A stretch of DNA of 64,000 bases from Nocardia grenadensis NBRC 108939 (GCF_001613445.1 NZ_BDCJ01000019.1:186001-250000), one strand, 5' to 3'; counted from the stretch's first letter, positions 1 through 9,195 are shown. Translations and numbers: made by a program. Notes: generated from the letters alone by a model not told the origin.

Positions 1-716
1 CCGCGGTGAACCACGATATGACCCACCTGCTGGCGGCGCTGCCGGGCCTGCTGCGCACACTGCGGTACGGCGACGTGCGCGGCACCGATACCTCGGCGCT
101 GACCCATGTCGCCGACAGCATGCTCGTCCGCATCTGCGCCGGTCTACCCGCCGCGGTCACCGGGCTCGGCGACGACACCGCCGCGGCGCTGCGCGATCAG
201 CTCGATGCCGCCACCACCGCGATCCATACCCGGGGCCACGCCGAATCCATCGAACGGTGGCTGGCGGTACTGGCCCGGCTGGCCGACCGGCCCGATGTGC
301 ACGGCCTGCTGGTCGGCCGGACGGTACGCCTACTCTGCGACGCCGACCGGATCGATACCGAGGAGGCGGCCCGCCGGTTGGCGGCGGCGCTGTCGGTCGG
401 CAATACCGCGGCCGCCAAGGCCGCGTGGGTCGACGGTTTCGTCGGCGGCCGCGGGCTGGTCCTGGTCCACGATCGCGCCCTGCTGCGGCTTATCGACAGC
501 TGGCTCGCCGATCTGACCGAGGAGCAGTTCGTCGAGGTCGTGCCGCTGCTGCGGCGGACCTTCGGTGCCTTCGAATCCGGGGAGCGCCGCGCGATCGGCG
601 AAGCCGTACGTGACGGCCGCCCGGCCGCGACCGCCGCCGCGGCCACCGAAATCGATCCGGCCCGCGGCCTGCTCACCCTGCGCGCCGTCGCCGGCATCCT
701 GGGAGTCCCCGCTTGA
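1..716 (+). CDS. DUF5682-type protein, C-terminal part (runs off the left edge)
   Basis: The frame is open from the first complete codon (base 3) to TGA at 714-716, so this is the 3' end of a longer gene. The roughly 237 residues are alpha-helical and Ala/Arg/Asp-rich. The segments LLRTLRYGDVRGTD and FVGGRGLVLVHD resemble the C-terminus of DUF5682 proteins as I remember them. In actinobacteria these are usually encoded between a MoxR-type AAA ATPase and a VWA-domain gene, and a VWA gene does follow here. No catalytic motif is visible in this part. An internal GTG at base 6 is not a credible start because the homology runs through it. The family assignment is from memory and moderately secure; the function is unknown. 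Confidence 0.6.
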   Translation, partial: AVNHDMTHLLAALPGLLRTLRYGDVRGTDTSALTHVADSMLVRICAGLPAAVTGLGDDTAAALRDQLDAATTAIHTRGHAESIERWLAVLARLADRPDVHGLLVGRTVRLLCDADRIDTEEAARRLAAALSVGNTAAAKAAWVDGFVGGRGLVLVHDRALLRLIDSWLADLTEEQFVEVVPLLRRTFGAFESGERRAIGEAVRDGRPAATAAAATEIDPARGLLTLRAVAGILGVPA

Positions 717-818
717 CCAATCCCCCGCCCGAAGGCGGGGGATTCCCTTCCGGCTCGCGCCGGAAAGCTCCTGCTTCACAACCGACCGCCCGTCCGGAGG
801 GCTCCCGTTGAGGTCTTA
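717..818 (-). mobile_element. Relic of an IS605/IS607-type tnpB 3' end with its omega-RNA scaffold
   Basis: Read on the minus strand, this stretch encodes VKQELSGASRKGIPRLRAG preceded by DLNGSPPDGRSV, which I recognise as the usual C-terminal peptide of actinobacterial TnpB. A TAA precedes it at 818-816, so no tnpB body is left. The DNA has two perfect hairpins: 719-729 with 734-744 (11 bp, CGAA loop) and 748-754 with 759-765 (7 bp). In TnpB systems this segment doubles as the 3' scaffold of the omega-RNA, and the guide would start just past the 11-bp hairpin, here inside the end of the DUF5682-type gene. It now separates two genes of the same neighbourhood and may also act as a terminator. 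The relic call is recognition from memory. Confidence 0.6.
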
Positions 819-872
819 TACCGGCTCCACAGGCCGATACCGCCGGCCCGGCGGCCAGCTACGGAGGATCCG

Positions 873-2051
873 ATGAACACCACCACACTGCACGACCGCA
901 CCGACGAGGCCCGGCTGCGCCGCTGGCGCCTGGTGCTCGGCGCGGCCGCCGAACCGGCGCTCGGCGCACTCGGCACCGCCGACGACAAGGCCATCGACAA
1001 AGCCCTCGGCGCGGTCTACGACAGCGGTGGCGGCACGGCCCGCTCCCGCGGTGACCGGGCCGGCGGCCTCGGCGGGTCCGCGCCGCGGGTCGCCCGCTGG
1101 CTCGGTGATATCCGTACCTACTTCCCGTCGACGGTGGTCGAGGTCGTGCAGCGGGACGCGGTGGAGCGGCTGAACCTCACCCAGCTGCTGCTGGAACCGG
1201 AGCTCATGGAGGCGGTCGAACCGGATGTGCATCTGGTCGGCACGCTGCTGAGCCTGAACCGGGTCATTCCGGAAACCACGAAGGCCACCGCCCGGATGGT
1301 GGTGTCGAAGGTGGTCAAGGAGATCGAGGAACGGATCGCGACCCGTACCGTGGCCGCGGTGAGCGGGGCGCTCAACCGGTCCACCCGGACCTCCCGGCCC
1401 AAACCGCGCGATATCGATTTCGACCGCACCATCCGCAAGAATCTCGCCAATTACCTGCCCGAACAGCGCACCATCATCGCGGAACGGCTGGTGGGTTACG
1501 GGCGGCGGGCCCAAGCGGTGCATCGTGATGTGATCCTGGCGATCGACCAATCCGGTTCCATGGCCTCCAGCGTGGTCTACTCGTCGGTGTTCGGCGCGGT
1601 GCTGGCGTCGATGCGGTCGCTGCGCACCTCACTGGTGGTTTTCGATACCGAGGTCGTGGACCTCACCGAGAAGCTGTCCGACCCGGTCGATGTGCTGTTC
1701 GGTACCCAACTCGGCGGCGGGACCTACATCAACCGGGCCATCGCCTACTGTCAGTCGCTCATCACCCGTCCCACCGACAGCCTGTTCTTCCTGATCTCCG
1801 ACCTGTACGAGGGCGGGGTCCGGGAGGAGATGCTGCGCCGCGTGCACGCCTTGAAGGAATCAGGTGTCCAGGTCGTCGTGTTGCTCGCGCTCTCCGATGA
1901 CGGCGCGCCCTCCTACGATCGCGAGAACGCCGCGGCGCTGGCGGCCCTCGGTGTGCCGGCCTTCGCCTGCACCCCCGACCGGTTTCCGGAGCTGCTGGCC
2001 CAGGCGCTGAACCGGGGGGATCTCATGCGCTGGGGAACCGAGCACCGCTGA
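873..2051 (+). CDS. VWA domain-containing protein
   Basis: This 392-residue protein has an N-terminal helical region (about 1-215) and a C-terminal von Willebrand factor A domain (about 215-390). The MIDAS metal-binding motif is visible as AIDQSGSM (DxSxS), with later threonine and aspartate positions in GGGTYINRA and FLISDLYEGG. A good ribosome-binding site, GGAGG at 862-866, sits six bases before the ATG. VWA proteins of this type work with MoxR AAA ATPases as chaperone-like or metal-insertion machines, and vWA-MoxR neighbourhoods have also been proposed as conflict systems. The partner ATPase would lie left of the window. The substrate is unknown. Confidence 0.85.
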   Translation: MNTTTLHDRTDEARLRRWRLVLGAAAEPALGALGTADDKAIDKALGAVYDSGGGTARSRGDRAGGLGGSAPRVARWLGDIRTYFPSTVVEVVQRDAVERLNLTQLLLEPELMEAVEPDVHLVGTLLSLNRVIPETTKATARMVVSKVVKEIEERIATRTVAAVSGALNRSTRTSRPKPRDIDFDRTIRKNLANYLPEQRTIIAERLVGYGRRAQAVHRDVILAIDQSGSMASSVVYSSVFGAVLASMRSLRTSLVVFDTEVVDLTEKLSDPVDVLFGTQLGGGTYINRAIAYCQSLITRPTDSLFFLISDLYEGGVREEMLRRVHALKESGVQVVVLLALSDDGAPSYDRENAAALAALGVPAFACTPDRFPELLAQALNRGDLMRWGTEHR

Positions 2052-2063
2052 ACCCGGTGCGCA

Positions 2064-2099
2064 CTCCGTGGTCCGGCCCGGGCGGACCGGACCACGGAG
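2064..2099. terminator. Convergent hairpin between the VWA gene and the ABC permease
   Basis: Bases 2064-2076 and 2087-2099 form a perfect 13-bp stem with a 10-base loop, placed between two convergent stop codons. There is no clear T-tract. It probably serves both directions. Confidence 0.6.
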
Positions 2100-2105
2100 C
2101 CGGAC

Positions 2106-4619
2106 TCACAGGTCGGCGATAGCGGCCAGCGGCGGGGTGCGCGCCGCCCGGATCGCCGGCCAGAGCGCGGCAAGCACTCCCACGATCGCGGAGCCGACCA
2201 GCATGTACACCAGCTGATCCCACGGCACCGCGATCTGGTCCAGCCCGAGATCGCGCAGAGTGCGCAGGAATCCGACGCCCAGCCCCAGGCCCAGGATCGC
2301 CCCCACGAGAGCACCGAACACCGCGATCAACATGGATTCCAGGTAGATCGTGCGGCGTACCTGCGCCCGCTGGGTGCCGACCGCGCGCAGCATGCCGATC
2401 TCCCGGCGGCGCTCCACCACCGACAGCGCCAGGGTGTTCACGATGCCCAGGACCGCGATCACCACCGCCAGCGCGAGCAGGCCGTACAGAATGGCCAGCA
2501 GATTGTTGATCTGCTTGGCGTTCTCGCCCTTGAATTCCTCGCGGTCCTGGACCTGCACGATCACGAATTCCTCGGTGGCCTGCTCCAGATCGGTGCGCAT
2601 GGACGCAAGGTCGGTCCCCGGCCGGGCCTTGATCAGTACCGCGACATCGGCCCGCAGGGAGACCGGCACCGCCCGCTCGTATACCGTCGACGGCACCATC
2701 AACGGGCCCAGGACCTGCGAATCCGCGTAGACCCCGGCAACCGTCAACGGAATCTCGGTACCGTCGAGGGTTTTGACCGGTAGCCGGTCACCGGTGGTCA
2801 CGCCGTGCTGGGTCGCCTCGTCCTGGCCGAGCAGGATTTCGGAGTCGCCGAGGGTGGAAGAACCGCTCAGCATGTCGAGGTTCACGACCTGGTCCAGGGG
2901 GCCGTCGGGCGAGGTGCCGAATTCGTCGTCGTCACCGATCTTCAGCGCCAGCCCGCGCAGGCCCACGGTCTGCGCCGCCTCGGGCACCTTCGCCCGCACC
3001 GCGTCGGCGGCGCCGGTCGGCACTCCCATCATCTGCGGCCCGGTGAGGACGTAATCGGCCTCGATGCCCTGGTCCACCACTCGGGAGATACTGACCTTCG
3101 CCGATTCGCCGAGCATGCCGATGGCGGTGACCAGCATGAGCCCCAGGGTCAGTGCGAACGCGGTGGCGGCGGTGCGACGGGGATTGCGGGTCGCGTTGTT
3201 GCGCGCCATTCGCCCGATCGACCCGAACGGCCGGATGAGCAGGCCCAGTCCGGCCAGCACCGGACGCGACAGCGCGGGCGAGGCGAGCAGCACCGCCAGA
3301 ATCAGGCCCAGCGCCCCGACACCCACCACGGCGGCCGCCCCACCACCGGTGTAGCGGGCGCCCAGCACCACCAGCCCGATTCCGGCGACCGCCAGGACCG
3401 CACCGGTCACCGTGCGCACCCGCAGCGTGTCACCGGCGGAGGCGAACTCCTCGCGCATGGCCTGGACCGGCGGGATCCGGGAGGCGCGGCGGGCCGGCGC
3501 GTACGCGCTCACCACCGTCACCAGCAGGCCGACCGCGAAGGCGACCGCCACGGTCCGGGGCAGCACGGTCATCCGGCCCGTCGGCAATCCGAGATCGAAC
3601 GCGTTCAGCAGCCCGGCGAGCCCGTAGGCGAGCCCGATACCGGCCAGCAGGCCGAGCAAGCTGCCGAGCACGCCGACGACCAGTGCCTCCCCGACCACCG
3701 ACCGGCCCACCTGACCGCGGCTCGCGCCGACGGCCCGCAGCAGCGCGAGTTCGCGCAACCGCTGTGCCACCAGCATCGAGAAGGTGTTGTAGATGATGAA
3801 GGTGCCGACGATCAGCGCGATGGCCCCGAAGGCCAGCAGGAAGTAGTTCAGGAAGTTCAGTGCCTCGGAGAGCTGGGCCCGCATATCGGCGCGCACCTGG
3901 TCACCGTTCTGCACCTTGTAGTCCGGGTACAGCATGGACAGCCGGTCACGCAGGGTGTCCCCGGGTATGCCCTGGGCCGCGATATCGACGTAGGCGACGT
4001 GGGTCCCGTCGGTGAACAGTTCCCGGGCCTGCGCCTCGGTGAACTGCAAGCCGATAAAACCGCCGGTATCGGACGGCGGCGCGTAGATGCCGGTGACGGT
4101 GACGTCGATCGGGCCACCGTGTGAGGGGACGAGCACTTTGGTGTGGTCCCCGACCTTCAGGCCGGCCCGATCGGCGGCACCGGTGTTGAGTGCTATCTGG
4201 CCGGGTTCGGCAGGGGGTACACCGGCGACGAACGGATCGGGTTCGGCGACCGCCTGCTGCGGCGGGATATAGGCCTGCCCGGTACTGGGCGCGCCCCCGG
4301 TCTGCACCGCTTTCTTCCCGGACGGATCGAGCAGCACCACCGACCCCTGGATACCGGGGGCCACAGTGCGGACCCCGTCCATGGCGGCGATCCGGTCGAC
4401 CACGTCCTGGGGGATACCCGCGGACTGCCGCTCCTCCGGGCTCACCCGCACATCGACGCCCTTGGCCTCGCCTGCGAAGATTCCGTCGAAGGTGCGCTGC
4501 AGCGTATCGGTGAAAACGAACGATCCCGCGATGAACGCGGTCCCGAGCACCACCGACAGCAGCGTCAGCACGAGCCGCACCTTGTGCGCGGCGAGATTGC
4601 GCAGTGCCACCCTGCGCAT
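2106..4619 (-). CDS. ABC transporter permease, MacB/FtsX type with two FtsX domains
   Basis: A large permease of about 837 residues. An N-terminal membrane helix (RNLAAHKVRLVLTLLSVVLG) is followed by a MacB-like periplasmic domain, an FtsX domain with three helices, a central hydrophobic region, a second soluble domain, and a C-terminal FtsX domain containing VERRREIGMLRAVGTQR. This duplicated form is typical of actinobacterial exporters thought to handle lipids, peptides or lipoproteins. The start MRRVALRNL was chosen because it matches the family N-terminus; a GTG at 4670, 14 bases after the ATPase stop, is the alternative. It follows the ATPase gene 4684-5460 in the same transcript. The substrate is unknown. 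Confidence 0.85.
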   Translation of the reverse strand: MRRVALRNLAAHKVRLVLTLLSVVLGTAFIAGSFVFTDTLQRTFDGIFAGEAKGVDVRVSPEERQSAGIPQDVVDRIAAMDGVRTVAPGIQGSVVLLDPSGKKAVQTGGAPSTGQAYIPPQQAVAEPDPFVAGVPPAEPGQIALNTGAADRAGLKVGDHTKVLVPSHGGPIDVTVTGIYAPPSDTGGFIGLQFTEAQARELFTDGTHVAYVDIAAQGIPGDTLRDRLSMLYPDYKVQNGDQVRADMRAQLSEALNFLNYFLLAFGAIALIVGTFIIYNTFSMLVAQRLRELALLRAVGASRGQVGRSVVGEALVVGVLGSLLGLLAGIGLAYGLAGLLNAFDLGLPTGRMTVLPRTVAVAFAVGLLVTVVSAYAPARRASRIPPVQAMREEFASAGDTLRVRTVTGAVLAVAGIGLVVLGARYTGGGAAAVVGVGALGLILAVLLASPALSRPVLAGLGLLIRPFGSIGRMARNNATRNPRRTAATAFALTLGLMLVTAIGMLGESAKVSISRVVDQGIEADYVLTGPQMMGVPTGAADAVRAKVPEAAQTVGLRGLALKIGDDDEFGTSPDGPLDQVVNLDMLSGSSTLGDSEILLGQDEATQHGVTTGDRLPVKTLDGTEIPLTVAGVYADSQVLGPLMVPSTVYERAVPVSLRADVAVLIKARPGTDLASMRTDLEQATEEFVIVQVQDREEFKGENAKQINNLLAILYGLLALAVVIAVLGIVNTLALSVVERRREIGMLRAVGTQRAQVRRTIYLESMLIAVFGALVGAILGLGLGVGFLRTLRDLGLDQIAVPWDQLVYMLVGSAIVGVLAALWPAIRAARTPPLAAIADL

Positions 4620-4683
4620 GGGATGGGCGGCCACTACCGGACCGCCCGCGCCGGCCGGGGACGCTCGCACATTCCGGGGTGCG

Positions 4684-5460
4684 TCACCGGACCTCCAGGG
4701 CTTTCATCCGGTCCAGCACCGAGTCGGCGGTCGGATCCCGCATCTCGTCCACGATTCGGCCGTCGGCCAGGAAGACCACGCGGTCGGCGTAGGCGGCGGC
4801 GGTGGGTTCGTGGGTGACAATGACGACCGTCTGACCGAATTCGTCCACCGCCGCCCGCAGGATCGACAAGACTTCGCCGGACGAATGGGAGTCCAGGTTG
4901 CCGGTCGGTTCGTCACCGAAGATGATCTGCGGTTTACCCGCCAGCGCCCGCGCGCAGGCGACGCGCTGCTGCTGACCGCCGGACAGTTCGCTGGGCCGGT
5001 GGCCGAGCCGGTCCTCCAGACCGAGCCGCTTCAGCACAGTGTCGATCCATTCCGAGTCCGGAGCCCGGCCGGCGATATCGAGCGGCAGGGTGATGTTCTC
5101 CAACGCGGTCAGCGTCGGGACCAGGTTGAAGGCCTGGAACACGAAGCCGACGCGGTCCCGGCGCAGCGCGGTCATCTGTTTGTCGGACAGGTCGGTGAGC
5201 TCGGTGTCCCCGATCCGCACCCGGCCGAAACTGGCATCGTCCAACCCCGCCAGACAGTGCATGAGGGTCGATTTCCCGGAGCCGGACGGCCCCATGATCG
5301 CGGTGAACTCGCCCCGTGCGAAATCGACCGTTACCGCGTCCAGCGCGGTGACCCGCGTATCCCCGGACCCGTAGACCTTGGTCAATTCGATGGCGCCGGC
5401 GGCGACGGTGGACGAGGAGCCCGGCTCGGCCGGGTCCACGTCGACAGCGTGAGCAGTCAT
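4684..5460 (-). CDS. ABC transporter ATP-binding protein, LolD/MacB type
   Basis: The 258-residue nucleotide-binding subunit of the exporter, made just upstream of the FtsX permease. It shows Walker A GPSGSGKS, the signature LSGGQQQR, Walker B IIFGDEPTGNLD and the H-loop histidine in VIVTHEP. The LolD-type segment DEPTGNLD places it in the MacB/LolD branch. The start MTAHAVDVD (ATG 5460) was chosen because the sequence further upstream is basic and unlike the family, although the frame stays open to 5589. It should energise substrate extrusion by mechanotransmission rather than transport through a canonical pore. That mechanism is family knowledge, not visible in this sequence. Confidence 0.88.
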   Translation of the reverse strand: MTAHAVDVDPAEPGSSSTVAAGAIELTKVYGSGDTRVTALDAVTVDFARGEFTAIMGPSGSGKSTLMHCLAGLDDASFGRVRIGDTELTDLSDKQMTALRRDRVGFVFQAFNLVPTLTALENITLPLDIAGRAPDSEWIDTVLKRLGLEDRLGHRPSELSGGQQQRVACARALAGKPQIIFGDEPTGNLDSHSSGEVLSILRAAVDEFGQTVVIVTHEPTAAAYADRVVFLADGRIVDEMRDPTADSVLDRMKALEVR

Positions 5461-5564
5461 GGGTCCAGTGTGTCGGGCCGCCGCGACCCGCGCCATCCGG
5501 GATCGCCCTGACCATTCGTACACCTGGAGGATCGCCGGGTACGCGGGTGGGATGACACCCACCG

Positions 5565-5609
5565 GTGAAAACGAAACGGCGGGCCGCACCTGCCGTGGGG
5601 CCCGCCGTT
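5565..5609 (-). terminator. Rho-independent terminator of the first kinase gene
   Basis: Bases 5575-5585 and 5599-5609 form an 11-bp stem. On the minus strand it is followed by TTTCGTTTT, and it lies just past the stop codon at 5623. Confidence 0.75.
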
Positions 5610-5622
5610 ATCGCTTCGTCAC

Positions 5623-7491
5623 TCAGTTCAGCGGTGCCGACTTCCACCAGGTCAGCATCTCGTCGATGGTGCCGACGATGCCGTCGGTGTACATCAGGTA
5701 TTGGGCTCGTTCGGGATGATTGGTGAACACCGTGACCATCTTCGGGCCGTCGCTGTCCCATTTGTAGTTGGTGTAGGTTTGGCCGCCATTGGCGTCGGTG
5801 GATTTCTCCGAGGTCGCGGGCAGTCCCTTGACCACCGATTCCACATCGGCCGCGGAGGCGTAGGCGTAGATCCGGTAGAACGGATCGTCATTGTTGTTAC
5901 CGCCGTAGCAGCGCCACTGCCAGGCCCATTTACCGAAGTCGGGTTCGCCGTCGTCGGGGCTGGGTGTGTAGCTGCTGTCGGTCTCCCAGCATTTCGCGTC
6001 GTGGTATCCGACCTCCGCGGAGGTCGACGCGGGCACCAGCCGCGGGAACTCCTTGCTGATGGAGTCCGCGGTGGCCGGGACCGGGGCCACGGTGGTCTGG
6101 GTACTGGTGCCGGCGGCCGTGGAGTCGGTTCCGCCGCCCCCGCTGCTCCCGGCGAGGGCCACCACGCCGATGACGACGCCGATCAGCACCACGAGCCCGA
6201 CACAGAGGGCGACGACGAGCCCGGTGTTCGACTTGGGCGGGCGCGGTGCCTGCTGGACCTGCGCCATCGGCTGGGGATAGCTCGTGGGCTGGGCGTATCC
6301 GCCCGGCGATCCGCCACCGTAGGGCTGACCGACCGGGGTCGTGTACCCGAGCGTGCCGCCGTAGGGCTGCTGTTGCCCGTCACCGGGCCCCGGCTGGAAT
6401 CCGCTCGCGTACTGCGGCGCTCCGCCGGCATAGGGCTGGCCCTGGACACCACCAGCATAAGGCTGGCCCTGGACACCACCGCCATAGGGCTGGCCCTGCA
6501 CATTGCTCGCATAGGGTTGCGCCGGTGCGCCCCCCGCGTAGGGCTGGGGCGCCGCGGTGCTCGGGTACTGATTGGCCCCGCTGTTGTACGGCCCGGACTG
6601 ATAGGCCGGGTTCACCATGGTGGGCGGCGGTACGGCCAGCGGGATCGCCGGAGAACTCGGCGAGGTCAGTGCCTGTTTGGCGGCTTCGGCGAAGTCGGTA
6701 CAGGAGGTGAACCGGTCGTCGGGTCGCTTCGCCATCGCCTTGGCCAGGACCGCGTCCAAGGACGGCGGCAGTTCCGGCCGGGCCGCGCTCAGCGAGGGCG
6801 GCGGCGACTGCAGATGCCCCTGGATGACCCCCGCCGGGTTCGTGGAGGTGAACGGTCCGCTGCCGGTGAGCAGCCAGTACAGCGAACAGGCGAGCGAATA
6901 CTGGTCCGAGCGGTGATCGAGATCGGCGCCGGTGAGCTGTTCGGGTGAGGCGTAGGCCAGCGTGGCCGTGAACGTACCGGTCTGGGTGAGGTGTCCGGTG
7001 TCGTCGCGCAGCCGCGCGATACCGAAATCGGTCAGGTAGACGCGTTCACCACGGCCTCCGGTCGAGCGGGCCAGCAGGATATTGGCCGGTTTCACGTCCC
7101 GGTGCATCACGCCCATACCGTGCGCGTAGTCGAGCGCGGACGCGGTTTCGGCGATGATCTGGACAGCACGTTCGGGCGGCAACTTCTGCGGATCCACCGA
7201 GGCGGCGTCGATACCGTCGATGTACTGCATCGAGATCCACAGCTGTTCGTCTTCGAGCCCGCGGTCGTAGACCGTGACGATATTGGGGTGGTCCAGGCGG
7301 GCGACCAGATCGGCCTCCCGTTCGAACCTGGCGCGCACCTCCTTGTCGAAGAACATCTCGCGGTTCAGCAGCTTGAGCGCTGTCATCCGCGGCAGCCGCG
7401 GATGTTTCGCGAGGTAGACCGAGCCCATCCCACCCCGGCCGAGTTGCCGGTCGATGACATAGCCGGCGAAAACATCGCCGTTGGCCAGCAT
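5623..7491 (-). CDS. Transmembrane Ser/Thr protein kinase
   Basis: A 622-residue PknB-family kinase. The kinase domain spans about residues 10-275, with the glycine loop GRGGMG (18-23), catalytic lysine K40, HRDVKPAN (130-137) and DFG (155-157). A Gln/Pro/Tyr/Gly-rich linker (about 295-420) contains tandem GGVQGQPYA repeats. One membrane helix (about 424-447) leads to an extracytoplasmic domain of about 170 residues with two cysteines, no PASTA repeats and no domain I recognise. The start (ATG 7491) is supported by GGAG seven bases upstream; longer in-frame starts give non-conserved sequence. The second kinase gene lies upstream on the same strand. It probably senses an external ligand, which is unknown. 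Confidence 0.9.
   Translation of the reverse strand: MLANGDVFAGYVIDRQLGRGGMGSVYLAKHPRLPRMTALKLLNREMFFDKEVRARFEREADLVARLDHPNIVTVYDRGLEDEQLWISMQYIDGIDAASVDPQKLPPERAVQIIAETASALDYAHGMGVMHRDVKPANILLARSTGGRGERVYLTDFGIARLRDDTGHLTQTGTFTATLAYASPEQLTGADLDHRSDQYSLACSLYWLLTGSGPFTSTNPAGVIQGHLQSPPPSLSAARPELPPSLDAVLAKAMAKRPDDRFTSCTDFAEAAKQALTSPSSPAIPLAVPPPTMVNPAYQSGPYNSGANQYPSTAAPQPYAGGAPAQPYASNVQGQPYGGGVQGQPYAGGVQGQPYAGGAPQYASGFQPGPGDGQQQPYGGTLGYTTPVGQPYGGGSPGGYAQPTSYPQPMAQVQQAPRPPKSNTGLVVALCVGLVVLIGVVIGVVALAGSSGGGGTDSTAAGTSTQTTVAPVPATADSISKEFPRLVPASTSAEVGYHDAKCWETDSSYTPSPDDGEPDFGKWAWQWRCYGGNNNDDPFYRIYAYASAADVESVVKGLPATSEKSTDANGGQTYTNYKWDSDGPKMVTVFTNHPERAQYLMYTDGIVGTIDEMLTWWKSAPLN
6428..6508 (-). repeat. 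27-bp tandem repeats in the kinase linker
   Basis: Three near-identical 27-base units (6428-6454, 6455-6481, 6482-6508) encode repeats of GGVQGQPYA. A fourth, diverged copy follows. In-frame tandem repeats like these commonly vary in copy number between strains. Confidence 0.7.
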
Positions 7492-7739
7492 GTCTGCTCC
7501 AATTCCCGCCTGCGGGACCGGGACCCACCGGTACGCAGGCGTAGACGAAAAGCGTGTCCGGACCGTGGCGCTCCGGGCACGCGAAATCATCGAAACCATA
7601 GCAGCAGTGGATCGAGCGCCGAGGGCTCTCACCGGTCCACATACGCAGCCGCAACACCGCCGCTACACGGATACCGCGCTACCGGCGCGCACGGAACCTC
7701 CGGCCCGGGCGACCGCCCGCGACGGTGCGGGACCCGGCG

Positions 7740-9086
7740 CTATGGCGCGGCGCCGGGATCCCGGGGCGGCCGGTGGGGTTGCGCCGGCGGCGGGGTCGCC
7801 CCGGGGCGGTTGCGGAAGCCGGGCAGATCGATGATCGCCGGTTCGGCCGGACTCGAACGGTGCGGCCGGGCCGGGCGGGTGGCCCGTTCGTCCGCCGAGG
7901 ACATGAGGTCGGGCGCGTGCCGGGTATCGGGACCCGGCTGCCGGAACTCGGCCGAACCCGGTGGCGGCCCCGCCGTGGCCGGAGGCCGATGGTCACCGGG
8001 CCCCGGAGGCGGGCCGGGCTGCCGGTATTCCGCGGACCGGTAGGGCGGGGCCGCGCCCGGATGCGGGTATTCGGTGGACGGATACCGCGGCGGCGGACCG
8101 GGGCGGCGGTGTTCGGTGGCGGGATACGCCGGCAGCCGCCGCATCCCGGGCTGCCGGAACTCCCCCGATCCGTACCCCGGAGCGGGTCCGGTCGGTGCCG
8201 GATACCGCTGGGCGGGCCGCAATCTGACTCCCGGCGGCCCGCCACGCGGTCCCGGCGGGCGCAGTGTCCGCGCGGCGGCCGTCGCGAATTCGGTACAGCT
8301 GAGGAACCGGTCGGCGGGATTCTTGGCCAGTGCCCGCGCGAGGACCTCGTCGAGCCCCGGCGGTAGTCCGGGCCGGATCCGGGTGAGCCGGGGCACCGGC
8401 GTGGTCAGATGCGCCTGGATGAGCTCGGCCGGATTGTTGCCGCGATACGGCCCCGACCCGGTGAGCAGCCAGAACAGGGTGCAGGCCAGTGAGTACTGGT
8501 CGCCGCGGTGGTCGAGTTTCGCGCCGGTCAACTGTTCGGGTGCGGCGTAGGCCAGCGTCGCGGTGATGGTGTCGGCGGCGGCGATGGTGGTTTCGGCGTC
8601 GCGCACGCCCGCGATACCGAAATCGGTGAGCAGGACCCGTTCCGGCTGTCCGATGGGCGGTTTCGCGAGCAGGATGTTGCCCGGTTTCACATCCCGGTGC
8701 AGCACTCCGTTGGCATGGGCGAAGTCCAGGGCGATCCCGGTATCGGCCACGATCTGGACCGCCCGCCGGGGGTCGAGGACGTGCAGGTCCACCAGCGAGG
8801 CGTCCGAACCCGGGACGTACTGCATCGAGATCCAGAGCTGTTTGCCCTCGGCGCCGCGGTCGTAGACCGTGACGATATTGGGGTGCTCGAGCCGGCCCGC
8901 CAGTTCGGATTCCCGTTCGAACCGCAGGCGGATCTCCCTGTCGGAGTAAAGGTCCGGGTTCAGCAGTTTCAGCGCGACCAGTCGCGGGAGCCGTGGGTGC
9001 CGGGCGAGGAACACCATGCCCATACCGCCGACGCCCAGCCGCCGCCGGATAGCATAGCCCGCGAAGTCGTCACCGGGCTCGAGCAT
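7740..9086 (-). CDS. Soluble Ser/Thr protein kinase with proline-rich tail
   Basis: A 448-residue PknB-family kinase closely similar to its downstream neighbour over the catalytic domain: GVGGMG loop, ATP lysine K40, HRDVKPGN and DFG all present. After about residue 280 it becomes a disordered Pro/Arg/Gly/Tyr-rich tail with repeats such as YPSTEYPHPG and FRQPGPD. No membrane helix is visible, so it should be cytosolic. The start at ATG 9086 has a GAGGGGGA ribosome-binding site; codons further upstream do not resemble a kinase. The pair probably arose by duplication and then diverged in location, one reaching the cell surface and one staying inside. Substrates are unknown. Confidence 0.9.
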   Translation of the reverse strand: MLEPGDDFAGYAIRRRLGVGGMGMVFLARHPRLPRLVALKLLNPDLYSDREIRLRFERESELAGRLEHPNIVTVYDRGAEGKQLWISMQYVPGSDASLVDLHVLDPRRAVQIVADTGIALDFAHANGVLHRDVKPGNILLAKPPIGQPERVLLTDFGIAGVRDAETTIAAADTITATLAYAAPEQLTGAKLDHRGDQYSLACTLFWLLTGSGPYRGNNPAELIQAHLTTPVPRLTRIRPGLPPGLDEVLARALAKNPADRFLSCTEFATAAARTLRPPGPRGGPPGVRLRPAQRYPAPTGPAPGYGSGEFRQPGMRRLPAYPATEHRRPGPPPRYPSTEYPHPGAAPPYRSAEYRQPGPPPGPGDHRPPATAGPPPGSAEFRQPGPDTRHAPDLMSSADERATRPARPHRSSPAEPAIIDLPGFRNRPGATPPPAQPHRPPRDPGAAP

Positions 9087-9195
9087 GGCCGATTCCCCCT
9101 CGTCGGGTCGTACGCGTGTCTTCCGGTGTATCTTCCCGCACCGCCCGGGCGCAACACGAGGGCCGGTTGTCGGTGCGGGCCGATAGTCTGACGCC

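Noticed and set aside
6400..6560. Short tandem repeats as a possible CRISPR array
   Set aside because: The units are adjacent without spacers, in frame, and encode GGVQGQPYA in a kinase linker.
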